Assembly (NCBI GenBank): GCA_003999685.1 | Contig: CP021225.1 | Coordinates: forward strand, 1,116,001-1,180,000 | Reading direction: 5' to 3' | DNA: 64,000 bases | Source: Taiwanofungus camphoratus | Lineage: Eukaryota > Basidiomycota > Agaricomycetes > Polyporales > Taiwanofungaceae | Shown here: positions 48,585 to 60,990 of the stretch, piece after piece | How the letters are laid out: every line of letters begins with the position of its first letter | Numbering within the stretch: the first letter of the stretch is position 1 | The notes under the pieces: model-generated | Databases searched by the model: none | Seen by the model: the letters and a program-made list of their open reading frames with translations, nothing else | What the model was told of the DNA's origin: nothing | Program-made: the position numbers and the translations under genes

Positions 48585-51534
48585 CTACCTTCGCACGACT
48601 GTAAGAAGTGGTTTGAGACCTAGTCGGATCGAATCGATTTTTACGTCGACCAGCTCCCCCACCTCAAACGCTGTGTCCCTGTCGACGTTATGGAGCAAAG
48701 CTTTTATCCCTAGATCCTGCAGGAATACTTGATGTTGCGAACATTGTTTGCGATGGTTGTGGACTAGAGGACTTATGATGCGAGCGACAAGGGTGTCCAG
48801 CGGATTGGGGCCGTCCGAAAGCCCTTTGTCACGCTCAACCATCCACTTCTCAATGTACTTGAGCGCCCAGAAATGTTGTTGAGAAGAAGCGACCCTCTTG
48901 GAACGCGTTTCTTTGAACCTCATTTCCTTCGCAAAATTCATCAACCAGTCTTCGGTGAATAGACGAGGTGAAGAAGTACTAGAGGACAACAGTGCATGCT
49001 TGATTTGCCAATGCGCGAGCATGTCACAGAAGCGACGCAGCGGGGATGTAACTCGTACGTAGCCTTCGCCATCCGGTATGCCGAGCATCGTATGTGGTCC
49101 CGGGTGAAGCCCGTATACAGCACTCGGATGTATGACTCCCACCCTGAGACCATGGACATAGTCAACGTAGCCTTGAGCATCACGAGCTGCAAACAACTCC
49201 TCGATGCCTCCCGCTTTCTCAGTATCAATCTGACCAATAATGCGACGGATGGCAGGAATGTCACGATCTCTGAAAAACATCGAAGCCACGCGGCCCGCCG
49301 TCCTCATGCACTCTGCAACAATTAAGCGGGAGCCGCTCTCCAGAGCTTTGAAAGAGATAAGCTTATATACGACCTCTGGAAAACCATAGAATGCAAGAGG
49401 GCTGGTGGATAGCGCAGGAGTCGAAGGTAACGACTGTGACCGTAGCGAAACATTCACTTCTTGTCTAGTCATCGAGATTGCGCCGGCCTTCACGCGATGG
49501 GCCATAAGGCCTTTTGTAATCTTCGATAAAATCGGTATGTTGTCCGAAAGGGATTGATCAACGCGGGACAACTCCTCATGAGCCGAATTCTGGTGACCAA
49601 AAGGATATCCGAAGGTGACTTTCGGGAATCCCATGGCAGCATCGACCTGGTCGTATTCCAAAACATGGACGTTCCTTACAATGCCCGGTCTGACCTTATA
49701 GTCAACGATATTCCCCTCCTCGTCAATTCTGGCGCTGAAGGTCATGACACACTGAGGAGCCCCCGAGGCGCCGTGTAAGCTCAAATTCTTCACCTGTGGG
49801 ATGCGGGGGAGCATAGGAACTGTCCGATCTATGAAATATAGAGTTTCAAGTCTTTCGAACGCTTGTTGGGAGAAAATATGGGCAGGAGGGAGTACAGTCG
49901 TAGGGTCAGCGATGTGTACGTGCAACCATACGTGTCCCGGTTCCGAAGGAATCTTTTCCACGGAAATTCCATCGTCCAATTCTTCAGCGTATACGTCGTC
50001 AATCACATAGACAGGTAAGTTACCGAAGTCGTGACGAATCGACGCGACAATATCATGAGTATACAAGTCTTCTGGTCCTAGAGGGCAAGCTGGATCAGGC
50101 GATGTGATAGCAGTCCTGGCTGGTAAAACCATCTTCAGATCTGAATCTGTGTAGGTTCTTTCTTGCCATAGAGTGGCCTCCCGGGTGATTCCGTCTTCCC
50201 ATGGAGCGATCACACCAACATCTGTCAGGAACCTTTGCATCATGGCATCATCGACGTCACCCTTGTAAAGCCCTATTTGTTTGAGAATGAAAGACTGAAG
50301 GAAGATGTAGGGATCCTGCTGTGTTGTTCGACTCGGCCGAAAAGCACATTGCATAAAACGGAGTATGGTCAAGTCATCCGAAGTGAACTTGAAGTCATTG
50401 TTTTTCTGAATTGATGGAGCATCCTTCCAGGTACCCTGTTCTCTTTCTCGAGCAGCTGCGATAATATGTTTAGCCTTCTCCACAAAGTCGCCGATCCGAG
50501 AATCTCTTCGCACGATCATTCTTTCTACTTCTTTCAAATCATCTAGATGTTGTTGGGGTCGTACCCAGAAGGTTTCTTTGGCCAAGAAATCTGTGGGCTC
50601 AGCGATGAAGTGCATGTGTTGCTGAAAGAGGTACTTGTGGACGACGAATTTCCGAATGGTAGGTATAGATTCAGAGTCGGGATCTATGTACTTTGCGGCT
50701 TGATTTGTAGAAATTTTGGACCAGCCGTTGAGGTTCGAGGACTTGGAAGCTTCGTAAAGAGGTCTTAGGGAACGGGATACTATGGGATACTCGCGCTCAA
50801 CAGCCAGCTCGAATTTTCGCAACTGCTTCAGGACTTGTACACGGGCTGCTATCTCGTGCTCATTCACCGGTATTGGTTCTATCCCGCATCGTGAGGTGAG
50901 ATCCAGAGGCGTGAAGGAAGCCACTGCGAACATGACATCAGCCTCTGCATGAGGCCATATCTCTCCGGTGGAGACGAGGGTGTATACTATCCATTTTCCT
51001 GAACGAGTCTCGCTATAAAGAACGATACCGTGCGCGACAGTCTGATTTCTGAGAAAAGGTAGGATAAGACACCATCCATTGTTTGTTCAGTTCAGGATAG
51101 ACTCACCTACGGATCTCGACGAGCGTACCTGGCTCTATCCTCTCGTTTTTTTGGTAGTTGACTTGCTGAATATTCAGGCTATAGCTATCGTCGTCGGGCT
51201 CGGAGAAAAATTTCTGCCTGTCCATCGACGGTAGTTTAGCAGAGTTCTGAGTGCTTTTGACGGCCTCTGTGAATCTACGGTCCTCACCACCATAGACGTT
51301 GGGGTGATGCCAGCGATTGTTTCGTATAGCCTGCGCAGATATATCCACAACACGGTTGGTGATCCTTGCAGCCTCTCTGTAATCTTTCGCGAGCGCAGGG
51401 GAGGGAGATTGACGGCGCTTCGGGATGCTGGAAGAGGAATGGCGACATGCGGTCGAAAGACTATGAGTAGTACTGTTGAATGTAAGGCTTGTGGAGGCAC
51501 ATCCTGCTAGAGAGGGTATACCACGACGATGCAT
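48585..51534 (-). CDS. DSS1: Mitochondrial RNase II-family exoribonuclease (Dss1-like)
   Basis: 3'-5' exoribonuclease of the RNase II/RNB family, like yeast Dss1 of the mitochondrial degradosome and Neurospora CYT-4. Exon 1 (to about 51105) starts with an Arg/Ser-rich, acid-free presequence (MHRRGIPSLAGCASTSL) and is spliced from TLVEIRR into a second exon that reads RNQTVAHGIVLY and continues to the stop. The RNB domain shows VYVIDDVYAEELDDGISVE with the catalytic Asp residues, WLHVHIADPTTVLPPAHIFS, YFIDRTVPMLP and YVRVTSPLRRFCDMLAHWQI. The C-terminus resembles an S1-like domain. The total is about 950 residues. It lies 346 bases downstream of a PPR gene on the same strand. Confidence 0.92.
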
Positions 51535-51880
51535 GGTAAACTGCCAACAAGTAGAGCGAGCAGTTTCTTGCCAATGAGGCCTAGTAATTGACGCAAGAAG
51601 CAGAATTGGATTTGATCACGTGTTTACTGCACTGACATATATCGCATTGGGATCGAGCGCAATTTGGGACGCAAGGTGAATAGTAGAGAAGCCTGTAGAC
51701 TGTGAATTATACCAGACGCGCTGCTAACCCCCCAGTCTTCGACTAACAGCCTCATACTGTATATAAACTAAGTACATGGCTGTGGATACACGCAGTCTTC
51801 ACAATTCAATATGCACAACGTGAACACACAAAAAATGGCAAACGTAAACCCATGCACCTGCCTACGCATGCATCTAGACA
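51535..51880 (-). other. Short gap between the PPR and Dss1-type genes
   Basis: The 346 bases include the Dss1-type promoter and the PPR gene 3' end. A TATATAAA-like sequence near 51759-51766 on the plus strand is not clearly linked to a gene. Confidence 0.4.
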
Positions 51881-54800
51881 TCATTTCTTCGCAAATGGAC
51901 GGAGAGTCCTTCGGCCAGCTCTTCGTGCTCTTTCCCGCTCTTCTGTGGCTTCAATCATCTCCACTTCGACGGCTTTCAGTATCCGTAAGACAGTACGTGC
52001 TGCAAAAACGTCGCCTCGAATATAGAGTGCTTTGATGAACATTTTGTACAAGGGTCGGACGTGCCTGGTAAATGAGATACCTGAAGTTATCTTCGGTATT
52101 TCGAAGGTAACAGGCGTTGTAACTGCTGATCCGAATGGGACTGGTGACATATTTTGAAAGGGAACACCGCCAGAAGGATACCCGCTCCGAAGCATATGGT
52201 CGAACAGGGTACGCAACTTTTTGCTATCGACCTGCTTAGTCCACAACATCAGTACCTTAAGGAGAATGTTGACTGTCACGCGGTCGGGAATAAAGCCAAA
52301 CTTCTTGACCATTTCATCGAGTGTATCCAATGCCTTCCTCATCTTTCGTGCATTGCGGCGCGAACGGCGTAGAATGCTTCCATGTAAGATACTGTTTCCA
52401 AGAGCCGTCTGGGTAACTCGAGATTGATGCTCTTGCAACTGGCCGTACAGCTTCTTGGCAGCACGTAGACGACCCGATCGGACAAGAAGATGCAGAACAT
52501 AACGGGCGAGAGGCCGGCTGTACATGCTGTGACGTGTGAGAAGAGCTGGAATTCTAAGTGTTGATGAAGGTGCGGGTGTTCGCCATCGAAAGCGGACCAT
52601 CCGCACCAAAGATATCGCAGTAGAATGCCTCATAGGCTGACCAGCAGCTCGTACCACTCGTGAGGCCAAGACCCCTGCGCCACCGCGGAAGCAGCGTAAT
52701 ACAAATGACCGTGTTGATAATGACGGATCTAGAGGATACAACTTGTTATGTAGTTCAAATACGTGCTTCGCGAGACCAAATTGTCTATGATCCAACATGA
52801 CATTCATGAGCGCACGAAAGAAGTAGGCTTCAAAGTACGAAGGCTGAACGTTAACGATGGTCGTCAGTATTGCAAGTGCCTTTGAAGCCTGACCGAAGCG
52901 TGGCATGACCAACAAAGCCTTTTCCAAACGACGACGTAAGCTGATCGGTGGTGTCTGAAACGAGAAAAGCTTGTCCATGGCCTCTGTAACGCCTGCAACA
53001 AACTGAGCGGAATACCTTCGCCCGTGTCGTCCCAAAAGTAACATCAGTGGCCCCATAATTTGCATGTGTTGTTGGGAAGTGAGATGCGCGTTTTCCATCT
53101 GCCTGAGCGCAACCTCTCCTAATCCTTGAGTTGCCAAAGCAATAGTTAGGCGTGTGACGCTATCAGAGGACACGGCAATCCCCACACGTCGGGCAGTACC
53201 GAGTACTTCACAGGCAATGTGGACATTCACGCAGGAATAGTGCGAGACCGCTTCACTAACAACCGCTGAGAACATCTGACGACTGCCTAAAGCCTCCTTG
53301 GTGGAAGCAAGGGCGACCTCGACACTGGACCCACAAGACAACGATGCGATAAGTTGTTCTTGGGCGAAAGAGCGTATGCCAATAGTGGACATAATACCAG
53401 AATCGCTTGCTGAAGACAATTTGAACGTCGAACAGAAGTGATTACAAGCGTTAAACATGTTTCGGTTTCCCATCCGTCCAGCCAGGCGCAGAAAAGACGC
53501 GCAAATCACGCGTTGGACGAAAGTCGGCCGCAACGACTCCGGAACAACAAGGACAGACCAATTACTCCATAGCGCCTCAAGAATGCGCCCAAACCCTCGT
53601 TGGACATCATCTGTAAAGGGTAAAGAAGGCTCTCTGCTGACTGAGTGGAATATATTCTCCAAAGATGCGAGAATACAAATTGTTTGCCAATCAGCGACAG
53701 CAGGTCTGTAAAATCCACGATGCCAGGTAATTGCTTTGTACCCTTGTTTGTTCCCGTGAGGATTGTTCACGATGGCCAGTAGGACTAAGCAGCTCCAACA
53801 GCTATCTACAATAGCCCCATCACCAGAGTCCGACAAGAAGACAGCTTGCACGAGGGACAATGCCCACTCGGAGAGCCCGCGATGCAAGGGAGCCGATGAT
53901 GAAAACCAAGTTCGCCGAGAGAACAGCGCGTCCTTGAGACAATTAGCGAGATGGCCTACGTTTATAACAGTAAGAGATTGGCTTTGAGAGCGTATAACAC
54001 TCTCGACGAAATCTGGCGGCCCGCGATGAGAGGAGTGAGGGTACGCGTATTGAAGAGTACCAGCTTGTGTGTCTGACACCTTGCTGAGTCTCTGCCGCAA
54101 TGCCAACAGTAGCTCCAGCTTAAGAGAAGGCGGTAGTTCATGATCAGGCCTAAGGACAGCCTGAAATAGTAGCGCCAACAAACGAGGCTGAACGAAGTCG
54201 AGCCGGGCGAGCAGTTCGCACAATCGGTGCACGGCTTCACTGATGTGCTCCGGAGTTAGGTGAGACAGGAGTGCTTCGAGATAGGGGACGTGTAAGTCAA
54301 TCTTGGCCGAACTATAGTGGATACGGTCATAATGTCGCCTCGCCAAATGGAGAGAACGCTCTGATAAAGTCACATCTGATAAACAGGAGAATAAGCATGT
54401 ATGCTGACAGAAGACGAAATGGGAGCTTACTAGTAGCCGAGGTATCACCTGGCGCAGTCTGTAACTCGGCCAGACGAGCCCGCATTAACCAATACCGATC
54501 AGAATAGGATAATGCATGATTCAATCTGTGCTTGTCATTGGCCAACTCCAAGACGAAGGCCCAATGCGAGCGAAACGAACTCGTCATGTGCGAAACATAG
54601 GGGTGACCATGGATAGAGCGATACGGATATCGAGATGTAGACAAAGATAAAGAACCGAAGAGGCTGATTAGAGCGCTGAACTCTGCTGAACGGAGGGAGT
54701 GCAGCTGGCAGCGACATTTGGCTGAACGGTAGAAGGAGCGAAGAGTGCGTGCGGTATGCATGATAGGAGGTATGGATGGGCTGCTGTGTATGGACAGGAA

Positions 54801-55414
54801 ATGCTGTAAACGTTCCACGGAACTCTTGTGGTCATTCTCAGCGACGTGAGAAGATTCTTGAAAATCGTCCCCTTCATGTAGCAACGTAGGAGCATTGACT
54901 CTAGTGACATCAGAAGAAGTTTCACCAGAAACCTCTACCTGTAGTGGGGCTGCCCTCTCATCAAACGGTTGTCCCGTCGCTCTACAATCGCGTTCACCAA
55001 TCGAGGCGACAAATTTTGGCGAAACATCACCAGAGATTACATCAGGCATCGTTTCAGCTGCTGCATATACATCATACGCATTGGCGCGAGACGCATTTCC
55101 TCCAAAATCATACCTTGCCTGTGACTCATGAGGGCTGACGAACTCTAGGTGATTGAGGTCATGAACATTGAAAGTGTTCACGGTGACAAATCGCGGTGTG
55201 CTATACCATGGTTCAGACGTTCCATTGCGAGCGAGTGGCAGCTTCACATGGTTTTCCAGCGTGAACGGGATGCGGGCAAGATGCATAAAGCTTTCGAACC
55301 TAGAATCGAGTCTGTCTATCATCAAAATCTGCGTATTCTAGATGTTACATACCGGAATACGTCTCTAACGTAGCCGCCCGCGACTCGGACGGTCGCCAGG
55401 CACCATCGCAACAT
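51881..55414 (-). CDS. Pentatricopeptide-repeat (PPR) protein, probably mitochondrial
   Basis: Long helical-repeat protein of about 1150 residues. The start at 55414 gives MLRWCLATVRVAGGYVRDVF, a basic targeting-type leader. A 54-base intron joins it in phase to RFESFMHLARIPFTLENHV. A second intron near 54380-54434 joins the rest. The C-terminal half has PPR-type helical pairs, clearest in TLDEMVKKFGFIPDRVTVNI and LLKVLMLW, and also QFGLAKHVFELHNKLYPLD and YVLHLLVRSGRLRAAKKLYG. PPR proteins bind organellar RNA. The target RNA is not predictable here. A basic C-terminus (RRAGRRTLRPFAKK) closes it. Confidence 0.85.
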
Positions 55415-56032
55415 TCCATTGCATAAAAAGCTCTGTAAGGGCGCACGCTACAGTCGAACACCACGCGTCCTCTTCACGGGGAGCCCACGGCGGGCCTTAT
55501 CCACAGGCCAATCAAGACGTCTTCTACCTTCCAAATTCTAAGCTGAGACGTGTAACGGCGCCGACCCCCAAGCCAAAGAGTTGCAAAGGGTATAGTGATA
55601 AGCAGACCGCTACAGATAGTCGTTTGATATCGCTCTCTGAGCAGTCGCCAGCAGTCGCCAGCAGTACACCCACCCACGTGCTTCAATTTGTTCATGCTTG
55701 GAGGCGGAACGGCAATGACCGACGATCACGCAAACTCAAATCCCAAAACTGTACGCCACCCACTTACCAAAAAAGTTCGCCCATACGAAGGGAGAGAACC
55801 ATACATTTTCTACGACCAGTTGCCTTGAAAAATCCTTTGGCACGACAGGTGAGGGGTATAATTGAACTGGGTGTGCATTCCGTGCTGATAGAATCGTGAT
55901 CGCAGAGGTCAATAGGGAGGCACTGATTCACCCACGACTTACCCATCTAATATATAACTCAAGTGAGTGCCTTCCTAGTGAACGAGCAGCGGAGTGTAAC
56001 GACAGGAGAAATTTGCAGCCAACTAAAATACA
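55415..56032. other. Divergent promoter region of the PPR and RPP0 genes
   Basis: About 620 bases between the PPR start (minus) and the P0 start (plus). It includes a small CAGTCGCCAG duplication near 55642-55662, a CACGTG at 55674-55679, and TATATAA at about 55951-55957. Confidence 0.5.
55963..56018 (+). other. Probable 5'-UTR intron of RPP0
   Basis: A canonical 56-base GTGAGT...TTTGCAG interval lies 14 bases before the ATG. 5'-UTR introns are common in ribosomal protein genes of fungi. No cDNA was available to confirm it. Confidence 0.45.
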
Positions 56033-57286
56033 ATGGGTGCCACTCGTGCACAGAAGGAGTTGTACTTTGCGAAGCTCAAGGACCTCATTGCCAAGTACCG
56101 TGAGCTGTGGCCTTCTCGTCATATTATCATCACGTTCCCTCACCTCTCGCGTTTTGTAGCCTCGATCTTCGTCGTCAATGTCGACAATGTCGGTTCTAAC
56201 CAGATGCACCAGATCCGTGTTGCATTGCGCGGCAAGGGTATCGTCGTGATGGGCAAGAACACCATGGTCCGCCGTGCCCTCCGGTCCATCCTGTCGGAGT
56301 ACCCACAGTTTGAGCGTCTGCTTCCTCACGTCAAAGGTAACATCGGTTTCGTCTTCACTTCCGGGGACCTTAAGGACATTCGCGACATCATTACGGCCAA
56401 CAAGGTTGCTGCACCTGCACGTGCTGGTGCTCTTGCCCCCAAGAATGTCTCCATTCCCGCCGGTAACACCGGTATGGAACCCGGAAAGACCTCCTTCTTC
56501 CAAGCTCTCGGTATTCCCACGAAAATTGCCCGCGGTACCATTGAAATCGTGTCGGATGTCCAGGTCGTGACGGCGGGTACGCGTGTCGGCCCTTCCGAGG
56601 CGACGCTGCTGAATATGTTGAACATCTCGCCGTTCACGTACGGAATGACGGTCGTCCAAATCTTCGACCAGGGCAACGTCTTCTCTCCCGACGTACTTGA
56701 TGTCTCAGATAAGGAGCTCCTCGACCGATTCCTGTCCGGTGTTCAAACTATCGCGGCCATCTCGCTCGCGTTGCACTATCCCACGCTCGTGTCGGTGTTG
56801 CACTCGCTTGTCAACTCGTATAAGAACCTCATTGCTGTCTCGCTGGCTACTGACTACACGTTCGAGGGCTCTCAGAAGGTCAGTGATTGTTGTAGTGTGT
56901 ACAAATACGGTCCAAGGATGTTCATTTACCCTTCACACACTGAAAATGCTGAGCGTCCCAAGGATGTATGCTGTTCACACGTAGATTTCTGTTCTCTGAT
57001 GGACCATACCTTCTCGATATATTCATTATGTGAATTGTACCACTTACCTTTCTTACCGTTGCTCGATAGATTAAGGAGATCCTCGACAACCCTGAGGCCT
57101 TTGCTGCCGCCGCTGCCGCTGCCGCTCCTGCCGAGACTACTGCTGCCACATCTGCAGAGGAGAAGCCCGCTGAGAAGGAAGAAGAAGAGGAGGAGTCTGA
57201 TGGTGACTTGGTACGCATTAGATCCAACACAGTTGTACTAATTGCTGATGTCACTCTCTCGATAGGGCTTCGGTCTGTTTGACTAA
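56033..57286 (+). CDS. RPP0: 60S acidic ribosomal stalk protein P0
   Basis: Core of the ribosomal P-stalk, binding 28S rRNA and the P1/P2 dimers that recruit elongation factors. Exon 1 gives [20 protein letters not shown], and an intron of about 55 bases joins KYR to [19 protein letters not shown]. The L10-like core includes [17 protein letters not shown] and [12 protein letters not shown]. The middle domain reads [18 protein letters not shown]. An intron of about 190 bases follows GSQK. The last intron separates SDGDL from GFGLFD, so the stalk-tail consensus SDGDLGFGLFD is complete. The tail is preceded by an Ala run and acidic residues. Length is about 315 residues, as usual. Confidence 0.97.
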
Positions 57287-57608
57287 GTGCTGTTCACTTC
57301 ACAAGTGTATTTTCGACTCACGATCTGTATTGTCTAATGGCCAAAATACATCGTTATATTGCCTTTGCGTTCATTTTGAGTGTCTGAACCTTAAGAAAGT
57401 TCGAAGTTGATGGTCTTACGATAGTTTTGTGTGATTTCTGTTTCTTGTGAGGACGAATAACAACTATGAGCATCACTGTCTGCCATTCATTCCTAAGCAT
57501 GAATGGTTAACCATGGAGCTCTCTATGAATATGTTGCTGGAGGGATCTCCATTTTGATTGTCCTTGCCGAATATCAATGCCTCGTGGTTGAGGGAACGGC
57601 TCGTCCGG
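57287..57608 (+). other. 3' flank of RPP0
   Basis: About 320 bases up to the LINE insertion point. No gene is seen. Confidence 0.4.
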
Positions 57609-57620
57609 GCCGCTCGAGTT
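57609..57620. repeat. Target-site duplication, 3' copy of the LINE insertion
   Basis: gccgctcgagtt here is repeated exactly at 58522-58533 on the far side of the insertion. The final tt could instead belong to the poly(A) tail, so the duplication is 10 to 12 bases. Confidence 0.85.
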
Positions 57621-58521
57621 TTTTTTTTTTTTTTAAATTCCACAAGTTTATACTCCATACGACGTAGGTACATGTAGAGTAATAATGATAGTAAGTGGGC
57701 ATCCGCGCCCGCATGAGCGGCACACCTACAGGTTTCGGTGGCCTCGTTATGTGGCGTGGGCATATAATCCAGTTAGGCCTGCAAAGAGAAAGATATAGTC
57801 ATCCATAGGACGCCATACCTAACCCCCGCCCGACCCACTTTTTCACGCTCTATGTGTTTATCCGGCCCGGTCATCCCGTTCCGTCAATAAATCACCTAGG
57901 GAACTGAGTCTAGCCCTACAGGTTTCGGGCCTCAGTTATCATTTGGGTATACGGGGGGGTCATCGCGGATACTGGGTTCCGCTATCCCCTCGTCTATCCA
58001 ATTATGGTACATTTCAAACGCCTTTGCTTCAGCGTCATACCACTCACAGAAATCCCGGTATTTTCCACCCAGGGCGGTGGTCATACCAGGATCTAGATGT
58101 CGGTCCGCATGGAACCGCTGCCAGGCCGTTTGTCTTCCGACAGTGTGGCACATAAGACGGGCACGAGTGAATGTTCTCGTGCGCGCAGCTTCGGCTTCAA
58201 GCAGAGATTCTGCCAGAATCTCTGCCCAATCAAAGGTGGAGACCATCGGGTTGAGCCGAAGGAACTCCATAATGTCATCCGGGGTCCAACCCCTTTGTTC
58301 AGGGGGCCCCATCAGAAGCGGATCACGAGGACCTTGTTGGCGCTTCGTCCTGATCCAGAATGGACAGTCGAAGAGCACATGTTCCCTGGTTTCCTCCGCT
58401 CCGCACAAACAGAGGTGAGGGCCAGGGATATTGAACCTAGAGCGGTATTCACCGCCTGGGAAATGGTTAGTGAGCACACGGCATACGCGTGCCACCTCCT
58501 TGTTGGACTTGCCAGCTGCCG
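57621..58521 (-). mobile_element. 5'-truncated LINE (non-LTR retrotransposon) fragment
   Basis: On the minus strand an open frame runs from the 5' edge to 57932 and encodes the C-terminal end of a LINE polymerase protein. It shows LTNHFPGGEYRSRFNIPGPH and then CLCGAEETREHVLFDCPFW, the C-x-C...H-x4-C knuckle typical of fungal LINE ends. The following 3' UTR holds two imperfect copies of ctacaggtttcgg about 190 bases apart. It ends in a poly(A) tail, seen as the T-run near 57621-57634. Nothing of the reverse transcriptase domain is left. The tail and target-site duplication mark a fairly recent, 5'-truncated insertion between RPP0 and the reductase gene. Confidence 0.9.
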
Positions 58522-58533
58522 CCGCTCGAGTTC
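58522..58533. repeat. Target-site duplication, 5' copy of the LINE insertion
   Basis: gccgctcgagtt matches 57609-57620 base for base. Unique sequence (cacgatcac) follows. Confidence 0.85.
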
Positions 58534-58801
58534 ACGATCACTACAAGTTACGATTCGATAGCGCTTCTTGTATGTAGCAGCTCCTGAGGCCTGATATCGA
58601 TATCTTATTAATCATTCGACACCCACTGAGTTCTCCGATTTTGGACTCTATTGCGGTTTCGAAGTTCGTAGAGTGACAAATCCTAGCCTGAGATCTTACA
58701 AAGGCACCATAAGTAAGGATCTCCGTGTCTTCCGTCGAACCTTGGGCTTGTCAATTTTGCTCTTCTACACTCACCCACCACCTAATCGACACAAGATCGT
58801 T

Positions 58802-60018
58802 ATGGTAGCAGTGATTTCAGGAAGGGTGCTCGTTACAGGTGCAAACGGCTACATCGCAATCTGGGTCGTGCGTTCGCTGCTCGAGCAGGGGTACGCTGTA
58901 CGGGGAACAGTGCGCTCGGAGAGCAAGGCTGCACACCTCCGCGAGTCTTTTGCCTCGTATGGCGATAAGCTGGAGGTTGTCGTGGTAGACGATATCACCA
59001 AGGTCAGTATGACACCAGTATAATCAGCCTTGCTCTCAGTTGCGTGTACTGACCATGCTGTTATGATGACAGGAGGGCGCTTTCGACGAGGTTGTGAAAG
59101 GGATCGACGCGATTGAACACACTGCATCGCCCTTCCACTTCAAAGCCGTAGAGCCCGACGAGCTGATCATCCCCGCCGTGCACGGCACTACGCGCGTGCT
59201 CGAGTCCGCTCTCGCCTACGGCACCGCGGTCAAGCGAGTCGTCATTACCTCCTCGTGCGCGTCTGTCATGTCCGTGCTCCCTACCCCGAAAACCTTCTCC
59301 GAAGCGGATTGGAACGAGGTCGCTATCGCCGAGGTCAAGGAGAAGGGACGGGACGCCCCCCAGCCATCTAAATACCGCGCTAGCAAGACACTCGCGGAGA
59401 AAGCTGCCTGGGAGTTTGTTGAGCGGAATAAGGACAAGATTGGCTGGGACCTCGTCGTGCTCAACCCGCCCTACGTCTTCGGCCCCGTCATTCACGCAAC
59501 GGGTGCACCAGAGCACTTGAACGAGAGTATGCACGACTGGTTCCACAGTGTATTTAAGGGAACGAAGGACGCCAAGACGTTGTCGACAGTTGGGTGAGTG
59601 TTCCACCATCGTGTTGTCATTAGTAATGATGGTGACCACCGCGCATTAGTTCGTGCTGGATTGACGTACGTGACCTCGCAGAGGCACATGTGCTAGCGAT
59701 CAAGAGACAAGAGGCTGGCGGCGAGCGGATTATCATCTCTCAGGGCCCCTGGAAGTGGCAGGATTGGGGTACGATCCTTCTATGCGCTCAGTAGCATCGA
59801 TTCTCGTACTGACATTATTCCTCATGCTAGTGAACGCCGCGCGTTCTGACGGCGTCAACGTTTCCGTAAGCGATGAAACGTACAATCCCAAGACGGCGGT
59901 ACACCACATTATGTATGACACGGCCAAGGCAGAGAAGCTGCTCGGGCTTAAATACCGCTCGATCAAACAGAGCACTCACGACATGGTCGAGGACTTCAAA
60001 GCTCGTGGCTGGTTGTGA
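58802..60018 (+). CDS. NAD(P)-dependent reductase of the dihydroflavonol/cinnamoyl-CoA reductase family
   Basis: Extended short-chain dehydrogenase with an N-terminal Rossmann fold: GRVLVTGANGYIAIWVVRSL carries the G-x-x-G-x-[IAV] type binding motif. Then come GTVRSESKAAHLRE, AIEHTASPFHF, RVVITSSCASVMS, and PSKYRASKTLAEKAAWEFV with the catalytic Y-x3-K. VVLNPPYVFGP and SCWIDVRDLAEAHVLAI are family blocks. The C-terminus is THDMVEDFKARGWL. There are about four exons and roughly 345 residues. Relatives in fungi include methylglyoxal or ketone reductases (Gre2-like) and secondary-metabolism reductases. The substrate cannot be told from sequence. Confidence 0.92.
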
Positions 60019-60990
60019 GAGATGTTGATACTCTTGTGGCCGCCGGATCCGACCATATACAATTGTACAAGCGTGGTTAATGATTACAGTGTCGTGTGGA
60101 TTCAATTGAAATGCTGTAACATCACATAAATGCATCTTATATTTGTAATGTTCCACAGGGTTAGATGCTGCTGCTAAGGCAGAGACTTGCCTCAGCTTAC
60201 AATTGAGATGTCGTGAGTGACTCAATCTTCGATCACTAAATGTCACGATAGCGTATATAAGTAAGTTATGATTTGAGTGTCCGCATTCAATTTGGTCCCT
60301 TAGATCTATCCTTACTGCCTGTTCAATTGGCGGCTGCTTCACCATAACGTCCGAACCATGACCCTCATATGTTGCAATCCATATGGTCACTGTGTTCCTG
60401 ATTTTTGAAGTTTCATGCCGAGGAACTGTTACATCTCAAAATTGCAACCTACTACGACTCCAACATTGAGGCCTTGACCGAAGACGTACTAGACTTCAAA
60501 TGTACTGCGTATCCGAAAGGTTTACGTGAATGGTGTTCTTTTGCTCTGCGCCGCAATGTCCCACGTTAACCACCCGATCGGTCCAGGTAATCCTCACAAC
60601 ACGAATGACTCAATCCAACCAGCGCTCACGGGGGGTACGGAATGTTGTGCAACGTCCATGTCTTTACGTGGATTCGTTCCACGAGCATAAACTATGCCTT
60701 GAAACCTTCATGTTCAGGTCGTAATTTGATGCCGTTCGGCGGCATGATCCAAAATAACAATCGCTCAGTCAGTCAGTACACCGGCTATGTCTCTTGCAAC
60801 GAAGAACAGCTTATGATTCGACAATCGTCGGCAATTGATGTCATCTCAGCTATATGGTAAATCAACTTTCTGCGTTCATGTGTCCCAGACTTGTTTTCAG
60901 AGCGCTCGTAAGTATGCGTTCACCGTGAGGCCCGATGACTGTTAGCACGATGCCAGCTGGTGTTTGGCATTCTTTTTAGCTTTCACCGTG
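60019..60990 (+). other. Intergenic region upstream of the protease remnant
   Basis: About 970 bases without a recognised gene, including the 3' flank of the reductase. Confidence 0.4.
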
